Below, in pieces: positions 8,235 to 15,958 of a stretch of 29,037 bases of DNA (positions within the stretch are counted from its first letter, which is position 1; every line of letters starts with the position of its first letter). This DNA is from CAZAYB01 sp964489215 (GTDB lineage Bacteria; Planctomycetota; Phycisphaerae; Sedimentisphaerales; Anaerohalosphaeraceae): assembly GCA_964489215.1 (NCBI GenBank), contig CAZAYB010000008.1:1-29037 (forward strand). Direction: 5' to 3'. Made by a program: the position numbers and the translations under genes. The notes under the pieces were generated by a model that saw nothing but the letters and a program-made list of their open reading frames with translations, made no database searches and was not told where the DNA came from.

Positions 8235-8284
8235 CTTAAGAGTTTCAATTATTATGAAAACATAACATATAATAAGGTCTTAAA

Positions 8285-10519
8285 ATGGATTCTAATTCCC
8301 AAAGAGCTGTAAACGCACTAACAAACCAAAATCAACGTTCTGCGATGGCAGTAAATCGTCCGGGACCTGCGGTGCCAGCAGGAGGTGTACAACTTACCCC
8401 TAAACAGATAGTGGGAATCATCCGCAGGCATGTACTGCTTATTATAGCCTGTACGGTGCTTGGTACGATTATCGGCGGCGGTTTGTGGTACGGGCTTTTA
8501 AGGTTTGCGCCTAAATATACGGCCAGGACGGCTATCAATGTTCTGCCGCCGATGACGAAGGACCCTATGCAGATAGGCTCAACTGCTCCGAACAAGGACT
8601 ATTATTATGAGTTCAGGGTAACCAAAGCGAACTTTATCAAGCAGCAGAGTGTTTTGCAGGAGCTGTTACAGAGGGATAAAATAAGACAGACCGACTGGTT
8701 TAGTCAGTTTAACAACGATATAGCCGAGGCTGTCGAAGACCTTGAAGATAATATGGGCGTATCGGCCCAGCGGGACGGTAACTGGATTATCATTTCAATG
8801 ACGTGCGGTTCTAAAAAAGAGTCTGCATTGATAGTAAATGAGATGGTCGATCTGGTTTTAAAGAAGCAGGATCAGCTTGCAAAAAGTGATACACGAAATC
8901 AGCTTAGAGACAGGATAGGCCAGCAGGAGAACCTTCAGCAGCAGTTAAACGCTATTCAGTCTCAGCTTGACGCAATCAGAGGATCGACACAGCTTGGCGG
9001 AGTTGCTGGTAATTTCAGGAACTACCTTGATGATTCACTGGAAGAGACTGAAACAAGGTATACCAATCTGGCATCTGAAGCAAGGAGAATAGAAGAGCTT
9101 GTAGAGACTCTCAGGAGACGAGCCGAAGGTGAGTTTGATGAGGTGGTAAGAGAGCAGATGGAAAGGGACCCTATCGCCAGCCAGATGCGTGAGAGGATAG
9201 CGTTGCTGGAAATAACCCATGCTCAGCTATTGGCAAGATTTGGAGAAAATCACCGTCGGGTCAAGGAATCTGAAGATGCTTTGGAGCAGGCTCAGGACGA
9301 CCTTGCGAAAAGGCAGGTATTTATCGCTGATACCGAAAGGAAAGCTAACTTAAGGAACGCAATGGATCAGTTAGCTATACAAACGGCAGAGCTGGAATCC
9401 ATACAAGAGCAACTGGAAGAATCGCGTGCAAGTTATAAACAGCTGGATAATATCCGTGCGACTTATGAACAGAGTATTATAAAACGGGATGAGCTGCAGG
9501 CAAGACTCGATGAAATCAACCAGAATATTGACAAGCTGAATATTATGCTGGAAGATCCGACTGCGTCGAAACTTCAGTCGGTCGGGCCGGCACCGGAACC
9601 TTTGCAGGTAAGCTTTCCGAGGATAATAGTGTTTGTTCCGGCTGGTTTTATTCTTGGGGGTATGGCAGGAGTTGGTCTGGCATTTCTGATTGAACTGCTT
9701 AATGATAAGGTTCGTACGCCGGCTGACGCTGTGAAAAACCTTTCGGTGCCTCTGCTTGGGATAATCTATCACAGTGAGGATGATGAAGGTGCTCAGGATT
9801 TTGATCCGAGGCTTGTAGTTCAACAGGCACCCTACTCGATATTGAGCGAATGCTACAGGCAGGTACGTACTAATCTCAGGCTTACATTTGCGAGCCGAAA
9901 CCATAAAACTTTACTTGTTACAAGCTGCTGTTCAGGATGCGGCAAGACGTCTGTTGCGGCGAACCTTGCATCTACACTGCTTGCAGAGAATAAGAGTATA
10001 CTTTTTGTAGATACTAATTTCAGGCGTCCTGCTTCGGGGACTTTGTTCCCTGCGACGGCAGCTAAGGGCGAGGCCGCGGATTTTGGGCTGAGTAATTATT
10101 TAATGGGTCAGTGTGAAATTGAAAAGGTTATAAGGAAAACATCGCTGGATAAGCTGGATGTTATAGATTCCGGTCCGATGCCGGCCAATCCCAACGCATT
10201 GCTGGGCAGTGAAAAAATGCGTGATATAACTCGTAAGTATCGAGAGACATACGATTATATCATTCTTGACGGGCCACCGCTTTTGGTTAGTGATTCAAAA
10301 ACTCTTGCAACGGTAGCGGACGGTACTTTGCTTATTCTTAACGCAGAGGGCACGAGGATCGGCGAAGCTCAAAGGGCTGTTCGTGAACTTAGAGAAGTTG
10401 ACAGCAACATTCTGGGAGCAGTTCTTGTGGCGGTAAGAATAATGCGTGGCGGATATTTCCAGGAAGTTTTCAAGGTTTATCAGCAGTACCAGAAAAAGCC
10501 TTCCATGCAGCCGGCTTAA
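8285..10519 (+). CDS. Polysaccharide chain-length regulator with BY-type tyrosine kinase domain
   Basis: Wzz/Wzc-like inner-membrane protein of 744 residues that controls polymerisation and export of surface polysaccharide. A cytoplasmic Pro/Gln-rich N-terminus is followed by a membrane helix at about 48-72, a Wzz-type periplasmic region with long coiled coils (about 195-425), a second helix at about 446-470, and a cytoplasmic P-loop kinase domain. In the kinase domain I see Walker A CCSGCGKTS (Lys554), Walker A' FVDTNFRRP (Asp576; the usual second Asp of DxD is Asn578) and Walker B IILDGPP (Asp662). The C-terminal tyrosine cluster is small: Tyr724, Tyr732 and Tyr735. The ATG has AAGG seven bases upstream. 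It is divergent from the precursor operon and ends 12 bp from the convergent holA. Confidence 0.92.
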   Translation: MDSNSQRAVNALTNQNQRSAMAVNRPGPAVPAGGVQLTPKQIVGIIRRHVLLIIACTVLGTIIGGGLWYGLLRFAPKYTARTAINVLPPMTKDPMQIGSTAPNKDYYYEFRVTKANFIKQQSVLQELLQRDKIRQTDWFSQFNNDIAEAVEDLEDNMGVSAQRDGNWIIISMTCGSKKESALIVNEMVDLVLKKQDQLAKSDTRNQLRDRIGQQENLQQQLNAIQSQLDAIRGSTQLGGVAGNFRNYLDDSLEETETRYTNLASEARRIEELVETLRRRAEGEFDEVVREQMERDPIASQMRERIALLEITHAQLLARFGENHRRVKESEDALEQAQDDLAKRQVFIADTERKANLRNAMDQLAIQTAELESIQEQLEESRASYKQLDNIRATYEQSIIKRDELQARLDEINQNIDKLNIMLEDPTASKLQSVGPAPEPLQVSFPRIIVFVPAGFILGGMAGVGLAFLIELLNDKVRTPADAVKNLSVPLLGIIYHSEDDEGAQDFDPRLVVQQAPYSILSECYRQVRTNLRLTFASRNHKTLLVTSCCSGCGKTSVAANLASTLLAENKSILFVDTNFRRPASGTLFPATAAKGEAADFGLSNYLMGQCEIEKVIRKTSLDKLDVIDSGPMPANPNALLGSEKMRDITRKYRETYDYIILDGPPLLVSDSKTLATVADGTLLILNAEGTRIGEAQRAVRELREVDSNILGAVLVAVRIMRGGYFQEVFKVYQQYQKKPSMQPA

Positions 10520-10531
10520 AGACATGTTTTG

Positions 10532-11512
10532 TTATTGACTCAGGTGTACGGTGAGTTTTTCAATGGCAGTTTGTGCAGTTGCCTTGCCGGTCTTGAGCTG
10601 GTAGTCTATCTGGCCTAATTTGAGAAGGACGGCAGCTATTTTTTCGAGGGACAATTTCTTCATCTGCCTTACAAAGCCCTCTTTGTTGTACCACACTCTT
10701 AACCTTGAAAGTATCTGGTCTATCCTGATGTTTTTATCGAACATTGCCCGGGCGTCAAAGAGTCTTCTGAAATGATAAGCGAAAGCTCCTACAGAAGTGT
10801 ATTCTGAGCTTTTGTCAGCGGCGAACATGTTTCTGAGCCTTTCGATGGCGGCAGAACAGTCATTAAGTGAAATTGCGTCTATGATGCTGAATACATCGAA
10901 GATTCTGTTGTTACCGACACACAGTTCGATATCGCGAAGGGTAATTTTTGCCCTTTTTCCGACGAACATGGCAAGTTTGTCAACCTCACTGCAACATTTA
11001 CCTACATCGTCACCAGTTAAGTCCACCAGTAACCCTGCTGTATTGCGGTCTATATTCTTGTTCCATTTATCGTGCGCGTGGGCGATTATATACTCTGCCA
11101 GCCTGGCGGGCTTTATGTCCTTAATCTCTATAAGGCTGCCGTAAGCGGGCAATTTTTTCGCCAATCGAGTATTCTTAGGCCAGGTACTGACGGTCATTAT
11201 AAGGATTCCGCTTTTTGACGGTTCATCGAAATAATCTTCCAGCAGCGGGCGGTTAGCGGAAATGAATTTGTCAGCGTCTTTGAGGGCGGCTACTCTTTTA
11301 TCAGCCAGAAACGGCACTGTTCTAAGCTCATCAAGGACATCCTGTATTTGAGCTTTTTCGGCGTTTTCAGGCTGATACAAGCACAACTGCTTTTGGTCGG
11401 GTTCTATCAGGGAATCTATGAGCTTTTCGAAAGCGGAATTAACAAGATAGCTCTGGTTTCCGCAAATTACGTAAATTAAGGGGTCCTTTTTTGTTTTTTT
11501 TGCCGGTGCCAC
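10532..11512 (-). CDS. holA: DNA polymerase III subunit delta
   Basis: Clamp-loader delta subunit of 326 residues, which opens the beta sliding clamp. The N-terminal part shows the family pattern: YVICGNQSYLVNSAFEKL (about 14-31), a PFLADKRVAAL stretch near 67-77, and STWPKNTRLAKKL near 108-120. The delta C-terminal domain contains FDVFSIIDAIS and the tail LKTGKATAQTAIEKLTVHLS. The start codon is GTG with only a weak GGA upstream. No ATG lies near enough to replace it. It begins 14 bp after the gyrA stop in the same direction, so it is probably cotranscribed with gyrA. Confidence 0.9.
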   Translation of the reverse strand: MAPAKKTKKDPLIYVICGNQSYLVNSAFEKLIDSLIEPDQKQLCLYQPENAEKAQIQDVLDELRTVPFLADKRVAALKDADKFISANRPLLEDYFDEPSKSGILIMTVSTWPKNTRLAKKLPAYGSLIEIKDIKPARLAEYIIAHAHDKWNKNIDRNTAGLLVDLTGDDVGKCCSEVDKLAMFVGKRAKITLRDIELCVGNNRIFDVFSIIDAISLNDCSAAIERLRNMFAADKSSEYTSVGAFAYHFRRLFDARAMFDKNIRIDQILSRLRVWYNKEGFVRQMKKLSLEKIAAVLLKLGQIDYQLKTGKATAQTAIEKLTVHLSQ

Positions 11513-11526
11513 TTATTTTTTCCGTT

Positions 11527-13962
11527 TTATTGAGCTGTATCTTCAGTGTTCGATTCTGATTTTTGGTCATTATCCTCTTCGCCGTCATCGGCAGGTATCT
11601 TCGCTACTGCCATTAACTGGTCGTCACTTTTTAGATTTACCATTCTTACACCGGCGGTGTTTCTGCCTATCTGACGAACGTCTTCGAGACCGGTTCTTAC
11701 AACCATGCCGTTTCTGGTAATCAACATAAGCTCATCATCATCGAAAACTGATTTAAGAGCGACAACGTTACCGTTTCTCTTTGTAGACTTAATGTTAATT
11801 ACCCCTGTGCCTCCCCTGCTCTGGAGACGGTAATCCTCTACACTGGTACGTTTACCGAAGCCGTTCTCGGTAACTGTCAGCAGAGATGATCCATCCTGAG
11901 GGATGACCATATCTACTACTTTGTCATCCTTTCTAAGTTTTATTCCACGCACGCCCCTGCTTACCCTACCCATAGAACGTGCATCATCTTCATTGAACCT
12001 TATTGCCTTTCCCTGTGATGTTCCAAGAATAATTTCATCTTTTCCGCTTGTAATTGCAACACCAATTACAGAATCATCTTCGTCAAGTTTTATTGCCCTT
12101 ACGCCGTTTGACCTGACATTACCGTAGGCACTTAAAACGGTTTTTTTGACGGTACCTTTTTCGGTAGCTATTACAAGCTGACGATCGTCGAAGTCCCGGA
12201 CGGTGAGTATCGACTGAACCTTCTGTTTGCCCAGTTCGAGCAGGTTAATGATGTTCCTGCCCTTGCTTTGCCTTGACATTTTGGGTATATCGTAGACCTT
12301 CAGCCAATGAACAATTCCTTTGTCGGTAAAGACCATCATATAATCATGAGTGGATGCAATGAACATGTGTTCGATAAAGTCATCTTCCTTTGTCGATGAG
12401 CCTATTACACCCCTGCCGCCCCTGGACTGTTTTTTGTACATGTCAATATCAGTGCGTTTTAGATATCCCTGATGGCTTATGACTACGAGAGTCTCTTCCT
12501 CAGCAATCAAATCCTCCATGTCTATCTGTTCGTAATCGTATTCGGTTATCTCAGTTCTCCTGGAGTCGTTGAACTTGTCCTTTATCTCGTAAACATCCTC
12601 GCGGATAACATCAAGGACAAGGTTCTCGTCTTTGAGCAAAGCTTCATAACCTGTTATTTCTTCAACAAGTGAGGCGTATTCTGAACCGAGTTTTTCAATT
12701 TCCAGACCGGTGAGTCTTTGCAGCTGCATGGTCAAAATAGCATCGGCCTGGGGCCCTGTCAAAAACTGGTCCTGGCCTGAGCGGTTATCAATAAAGGACT
12801 TAGGCAAAAGTTTTCGCAAAGTCGCAGACTCTGAAAGTCTGAGCGGTTTTTTCATCAGGTTCAGTTTTGCTGTCGGGGCATCGGGAGATTCACGTATAAG
12901 ACGAATGATTTCATCTATATCGCTTACCGCAAGGATAAGGCCCTCAAGTATATGTGCCCGGTTTCGACATCTTTTCAGCAGGAACCTGGTCCGTCTTCTA
13001 ATGACGGTTTTTCTGTGCTGGATAAAGAGCTTGAGCATCTGCTTGATGTTAATTGTTTCGGGCCTGTTATTTACCAGTGCGACACAGTTTACCGCAAAAG
13101 TAGTCTGCAGCGGTGTGTACTTGAAGAGCTGATTTTTTACAACGTTTGAGTCAGCGTCTTTTTTGAGNNNNNNNNNNNNNNNNNNNNNNNNNNNNNNNNN
13201 NNNNNNNNNNNNNNNNNNNNNNNNNNNNNNNNNNNNNNNNNNNNNNNNNNNNNNNNNNNNNNNNNNNCCTTTTCTTCCGCATATTATTCCGCCTGTGGGA
13301 AAATCAGGACCCGGGAGCTTTTCCATTATATCCTTAAAACCGCAATCGGGGTCGTTGATCATGAGGATAAGTGCGTCGCATACTTCGCCAATGTTATGCG
13401 GCGGAATGTTGGTTGCCATACCAACGGCGATACCGCTTGTTCCGTTTACTAAAAGGTTTGGGAAACGTGAGGGCAAAACTACAGGCTCGGTTCGTGTTTC
13501 GTCGTAGTTGGCGATAAAATCAACGGTGTCCTTGTTAATGTCCTCGAGCATTTCTGTGGCAGCGGAGGTCATTCTGGCCTCTGTGTATCTCATGGCTGCG
13601 GGAGGATCGGCGTCTATGCTTCCAAAGTTACCCTGAGGGTCGACAAGGGTATACCGCATGTTCCATTCCTGTCCGAGTCTTACGAGAGTGCCGTAGGTGG
13701 CCTGGTCGCCGTGGGGGTGATAGTTACCGCTGGTGTCACCGACGATCTTAGCACATTTTCTGTGTTTTGACCGCGGTCCGAGGTTAAGGTCGTTCATTGC
13801 AACCAGTATTCGCCTTTGCGAGGGTTTAAGTCCGTCCCTTACATCCGGAAGTGCACGGGAGACGATAACACTCATTGCATAATTCAAATAGGAATTCTTG
13901 AGTTCGTCAAGAATACCCATATCTTCAAAACGCTCCTTCGTTATATTCTGGTCTTCGGTCAT
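11527..13962 (-). CDS. gyrA: DNA gyrase subunit A (contains assembly gap)
   Basis: Breakage-reunion subunit of DNA gyrase. The N-terminal domain is clear: SYLNYAMSVIVSRALPDVRDGLKP, then HPHGDQATYGTLVRLGQ (quinolone-pocket region), the catalytic tyrosine in AMRYTEARM, and LLVNGTSGIAVGMATNIPPHN. The C-terminal domain shows pinwheel repeats and a GyrA box QSRGGRG, with a second QSRGGTG further on, which supports gyrase rather than topoisomerase IV. A run of 100 N (13168-13267) interrupts the tower region; comparison with E. coli GyrA suggests that about 80 residues are missing rather than 33. The C-terminus is acidic. I take the ATG at 13960-13962 (MTEDQN); an ATG at 13999-14001 would add 13 residues, and neither has a well-spaced ribosome binding site. 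At the positions of E. coli Ser83 and Asp87 there are Gln and Gly. Confidence 0.93.
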   Translation of the reverse strand: MTEDQNITKERFEDMGILDELKNSYLNYAMSVIVSRALPDVRDGLKPSQRRILVAMNDLNLGPRSKHRKCAKIVGDTSGNYHPHGDQATYGTLVRLGQEWNMRYTLVDPQGNFGSIDADPPAAMRYTEARMTSAATEMLEDINKDTVDFIANYDETRTEPVVLPSRFPNLLVNGTSGIAVGMATNIPPHNIGEVCDALILMINDPDCGFKDIMEKLPGPDFPTGGIICGRKXXXXXXXXXXXXXXXXXXXXXXXXXXXXXXXXXXLKKDADSNVVKNQLFKYTPLQTTFAVNCVALVNNRPETINIKQMLKLFIQHRKTVIRRRTRFLLKRCRNRAHILEGLILAVSDIDEIIRLIRESPDAPTAKLNLMKKPLRLSESATLRKLLPKSFIDNRSGQDQFLTGPQADAILTMQLQRLTGLEIEKLGSEYASLVEEITGYEALLKDENLVLDVIREDVYEIKDKFNDSRRTEITEYDYEQIDMEDLIAEEETLVVISHQGYLKRTDIDMYKKQSRGGRGVIGSSTKEDDFIEHMFIASTHDYMMVFTDKGIVHWLKVYDIPKMSRQSKGRNIINLLELGKQKVQSILTVRDFDDRQLVIATEKGTVKKTVLSAYGNVRSNGVRAIKLDEDDSVIGVAITSGKDEIILGTSQGKAIRFNEDDARSMGRVSRGVRGIKLRKDDKVVDMVIPQDGSSLLTVTENGFGKRTSVEDYRLQSRGGTGVINIKSTKRNGNVVALKSVFDDDELMLITRNGMVVRTGLEDVRQIGRNTAGVRMVNLKSDDQLMAVAKIPADDGEEDNDQKSESNTEDTAQ
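13168..13267. other. Assembly gap (100 N)
   Basis: Exactly 100 unresolved bases inside gyrA, between the GGIICGRK stretch and LKKDADSNVV. The round number suggests a placeholder of unknown true length. The reading frame happens to continue across it, which is not evidence that the length is right. Confidence 0.98.
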
Positions 13963-14143
13963 ATTCCTTTTGCCTTGTAAGTCATTGCCTGTAAACGGCA
14001 TATCCAGATGGAGATACCATGGTTAAATCAGCTTTATATTTTACCGTCAATCGGCTGGCAAGTCCAATAATTTTCGCAGTATAGTCAGGAATAATTGTGT
14101 TATTATTAAAGTTCTTCAAATTCATTGTCGATTCGACCTTATA

Positions 14144-14159
14144 AAGCCCTTTAGGGTTT
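14144..14159 (+). promoter_or_regulatory. Small hairpin between gyrA and a small gene
   Basis: AAGCCCT (14144-14150) pairs with AGGGTTT (14153-14159) around a two-base loop, with one G-T pair. It lies 45 bp upstream of the small plus-strand gene and in the gyrA upstream region. Its role is unknown and chance occurrence is possible. Confidence 0.25.
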
Positions 14160-14203
14160 GAAATGAAATGTAATCTGATTTTTTCAGACCGGAGGTATAA
14201 CCC

Positions 14204-14398
14204 ATGAAAAATCAGCCTTTCACGGATATCTCGAAGCAATCGTGGATAGATATATACAGCGGCAAAATTTTGAGGATGTGGGGCCGATGGGAAAGCCCGC
14301 TTGGGATCGATGAGGACTACCTTTCCCAGCTAAAAAATGAACTCAGTGAATATTTTGACGACCCGCTTAAAAGGGCTCTTATCGAAAGCAGCTATTGA
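14204..14398 (+). CDS. Small protein of unknown function (64 aa)
   Basis: I do not recognise this protein. It is accepted as a gene because a near-perfect ribosome binding site (GGAGGT) stands seven bases before the ATG, and because the translation has a balanced, folded-looking composition rather than that of a shadow frame. It begins MKNQPFTDISKQSW, has a basic central segment (GKILRMWGRW, about 21-30) and an acidic C-terminal half (DEDYLSQLKNELSEYFDD) that looks helical. There is no signal peptide, membrane segment or cysteine. It stands alone on the plus strand between the divergent gyrA and the convergent signal peptidase gene, whose end is 15 bp away. Confidence 0.68.
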   Translation: MKNQPFTDISKQSWIDIYSGKILRMWGRWESPLGIDEDYLSQLKNELSEYFDDPLKRALIESSY

Positions 14399-14413
14399 GG
14401 GGTTTTGAGGCAA

Positions 14414-15922
14414 TCAGGGCTTATCCGGTTTTCCGCCCACGATGAATTTTATCTGACTTGCATTCGGTATTATCGGAAGCGACCTGTCCAAAAACTCTAG
14501 CGAGAAAGCATTAGCCCAGTAGACCATAAAAGCCTGTCCGACGAGGTATTCTCTTGGAACAATTCCCTGTCGGAATTTTCTGTCATTGTTGCCCCTGCCG
14601 GGAACTGACCAGAGCCTGGAATCTGAGCTGTTTGGGCTATTGTCACCACATGCGAAAAACTCGTCAGTGCCGAGTGTGAAGGGGTTATCCGGTCCTGCTC
14701 TTTTGTTTTCATCGCTTATATAGAAAATGTCCCTGTGGATCCTGATGTTTCTAATTGACAGTTTGCCGGAACCTAGAATCATCAGGCGTGGCATACGGTT
14801 TTGTCTTGTTACGATGTTTTCAGGTCTTTCTGTGCCGAGGTCATACTTTAACAGTGAATCATCAAAACGGGCGGTAATCAAATTGTCCACAAAAGCCATT
14901 TCGAATTTGATGTAACGTGATAGAGCCTTATCAATAACAATATTTTTTTCCGCCAGAATGGTCCAGTTATCGGGTTGTTGTTTTTGTTCAATAATAAGTT
15001 TTTTTTCTGATAGTAAAGCGCGGGCCCTGAAAGTTTTTTTGAAACGCTCTAAATGAGCACCTATTATAGAATCATTGTTTTCAGCTTTGAGAATGAAAGA
15101 TATCTTTAAATCACCGCAGATCGGCATTACTCTGTCGAATCTGCTGTCGTTATAGGCATATGTTGTTCGGAAATTTTTTCCGACGTCAGTGTTGTAGAAA
15201 AGCATATTGAGTTTCGGTGAGTCAAGAGAAAAAACAGTAGGCCCTTTTGAGCAGAGATTCCATCGGCTGTCATCAATGTTTTCAAAGGGCTGCGGCCATT
15301 TTAGGATTTCTGAAATATCGTCATTATTTTCATCTGCCTGCGGACAGTAAGAGCAGTAATTGTTGTCGTAAACAATCATCCAAAGTTCCTTCTGGACTGA
15401 TGGGGGCTTTCTTGCGATATGGTCATTGATGTAAATATCACCATCAATTATTTCAAGAGTTTCTCCCGGTTTGGCGATGAGCCTTTTAATGTAACTTTCG
15501 TATGGATTTGTGGGGTTCTTAAAAACTATGACGTCCCAGCGGTCAGGGTCTGTGAAATGATAGCCGCATTTATAAACGAAAATTCTGTCGCCATTGTAAA
15601 GTTTCAGCTGAGTACCTTCCGGGAGTACGTACTCGCAATTAGGGCACTTTGCAAGAGGTGAGACGTTGTAATCTGCACCTATATCATATTTGTATCCGCA
15701 CCGGGGACACCTCAGATGATAATGATCGCCGCGAAGGGTTTCTGCCATACTGCCTGTTGGTATTCTAAAAGCCTCTGCAACATGTGACCTGACTATGAGA
15801 GCAAGAGAAAGGGCGACTATGATCCACTGGAAAATATTGACAATTTCTTCAATCCTTGGGTCCCTTCTCCTGTATGGATACTGCGAAACGTCAACCTGGT
15901 TTTGGGTTTGTGTACCTTCCAT
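14414..15922 (-). CDS. lepB: Signal peptidase I with two inserted domains (tandem copy 2)
   Basis: Membrane-bound serine protease of family S26 that removes signal peptides outside the membrane; 502 residues, against about 170-320 for ordinary enzymes. From the chosen start, one helix (about 31-50) precedes the catalytic serine in IPTGSMAETL (Ser58). CPRCGY...CPNC (Cys72, 75, 93, 96) forms a zinc-ribbon-like insertion. RWDVIVFKNP and SYIKRLIAKPGE give the general-base lysine (Lys146). About 230 residues of beta-rich sequence then follow, ending in LSIRNIRIHRDIFYIS, before box E (CGDNSPNSSDSR) and the tail QGIVPREYLVGQAFMVYW. All catalytic boxes are intact. A GTG at 15929-15931 would add three residues, but AAGGA is better spaced for the ATG at 15920-15922. 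The gene starts 36 bp after its paralogue, so the two form an operon. Confidence 0.9.
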   Translation of the reverse strand: MEGTQTQNQVDVSQYPYRRRDPRIEEIVNIFQWIIVALSLALIVRSHVAEAFRIPTGSMAETLRGDHYHLRCPRCGYKYDIGADYNVSPLAKCPNCEYVLPEGTQLKLYNGDRIFVYKCGYHFTDPDRWDVIVFKNPTNPYESYIKRLIAKPGETLEIIDGDIYINDHIARKPPSVQKELWMIVYDNNYCSYCPQADENNDDISEILKWPQPFENIDDSRWNLCSKGPTVFSLDSPKLNMLFYNTDVGKNFRTTYAYNDSRFDRVMPICGDLKISFILKAENNDSIIGAHLERFKKTFRARALLSEKKLIIEQKQQPDNWTILAEKNIVIDKALSRYIKFEMAFVDNLITARFDDSLLKYDLGTERPENIVTRQNRMPRLMILGSGKLSIRNIRIHRDIFYISDENKRAGPDNPFTLGTDEFFACGDNSPNSSDSRLWSVPGRGNNDRKFRQGIVPREYLVGQAFMVYWANAFSLEFLDRSLPIIPNASQIKFIVGGKPDKP

Positions 15923-15958
15923 GTATAACACTTTCCTTCAAAGCAAAAACCTGTTCGG

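Larger units (their letters stand above)
7679..8284. other. 606-bp divergent intergenic region, polysaccharide locus
   Basis: This gap between the UbiA-family gene and the BY-kinase gene holds no credible coding sequence. It must contain the promoters for both directions. I see copy 2 of the intergenic repeat (7753-7828), a GC-rich 14-bp palindrome in otherwise AT-rich sequence (TCCGGCCGGCCGGA, 7843-7856), a small AT dyad GTTTTA/TAAAAC (7877-7895) overlapping the palindrome AAAACGTTTT (7891-7900), and a nested hairpin at 8179-8234. No promoter elements can be assigned with confidence. Confidence 0.7.

Noticed and set aside
8268..8273. TATAAT just before the kinase gene
   Set aside because: It is only 11 bp from the start codon and next to the ribosome binding site, so a transcript starting there would lack a usable leader. 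Chance in AT-rich DNA is likelier.
9371..9904. Minus-strand frame of 177 codons
   Set aside because: It is antisense to the kinase gene coiled-coil region, and the translation shows no domain.
13982..14239. 85-codon minus-strand frame upstream of gyrA
   Set aside because: It overlaps the gyrA start region and the better supported small plus-strand gene. It has no ribosome binding site.
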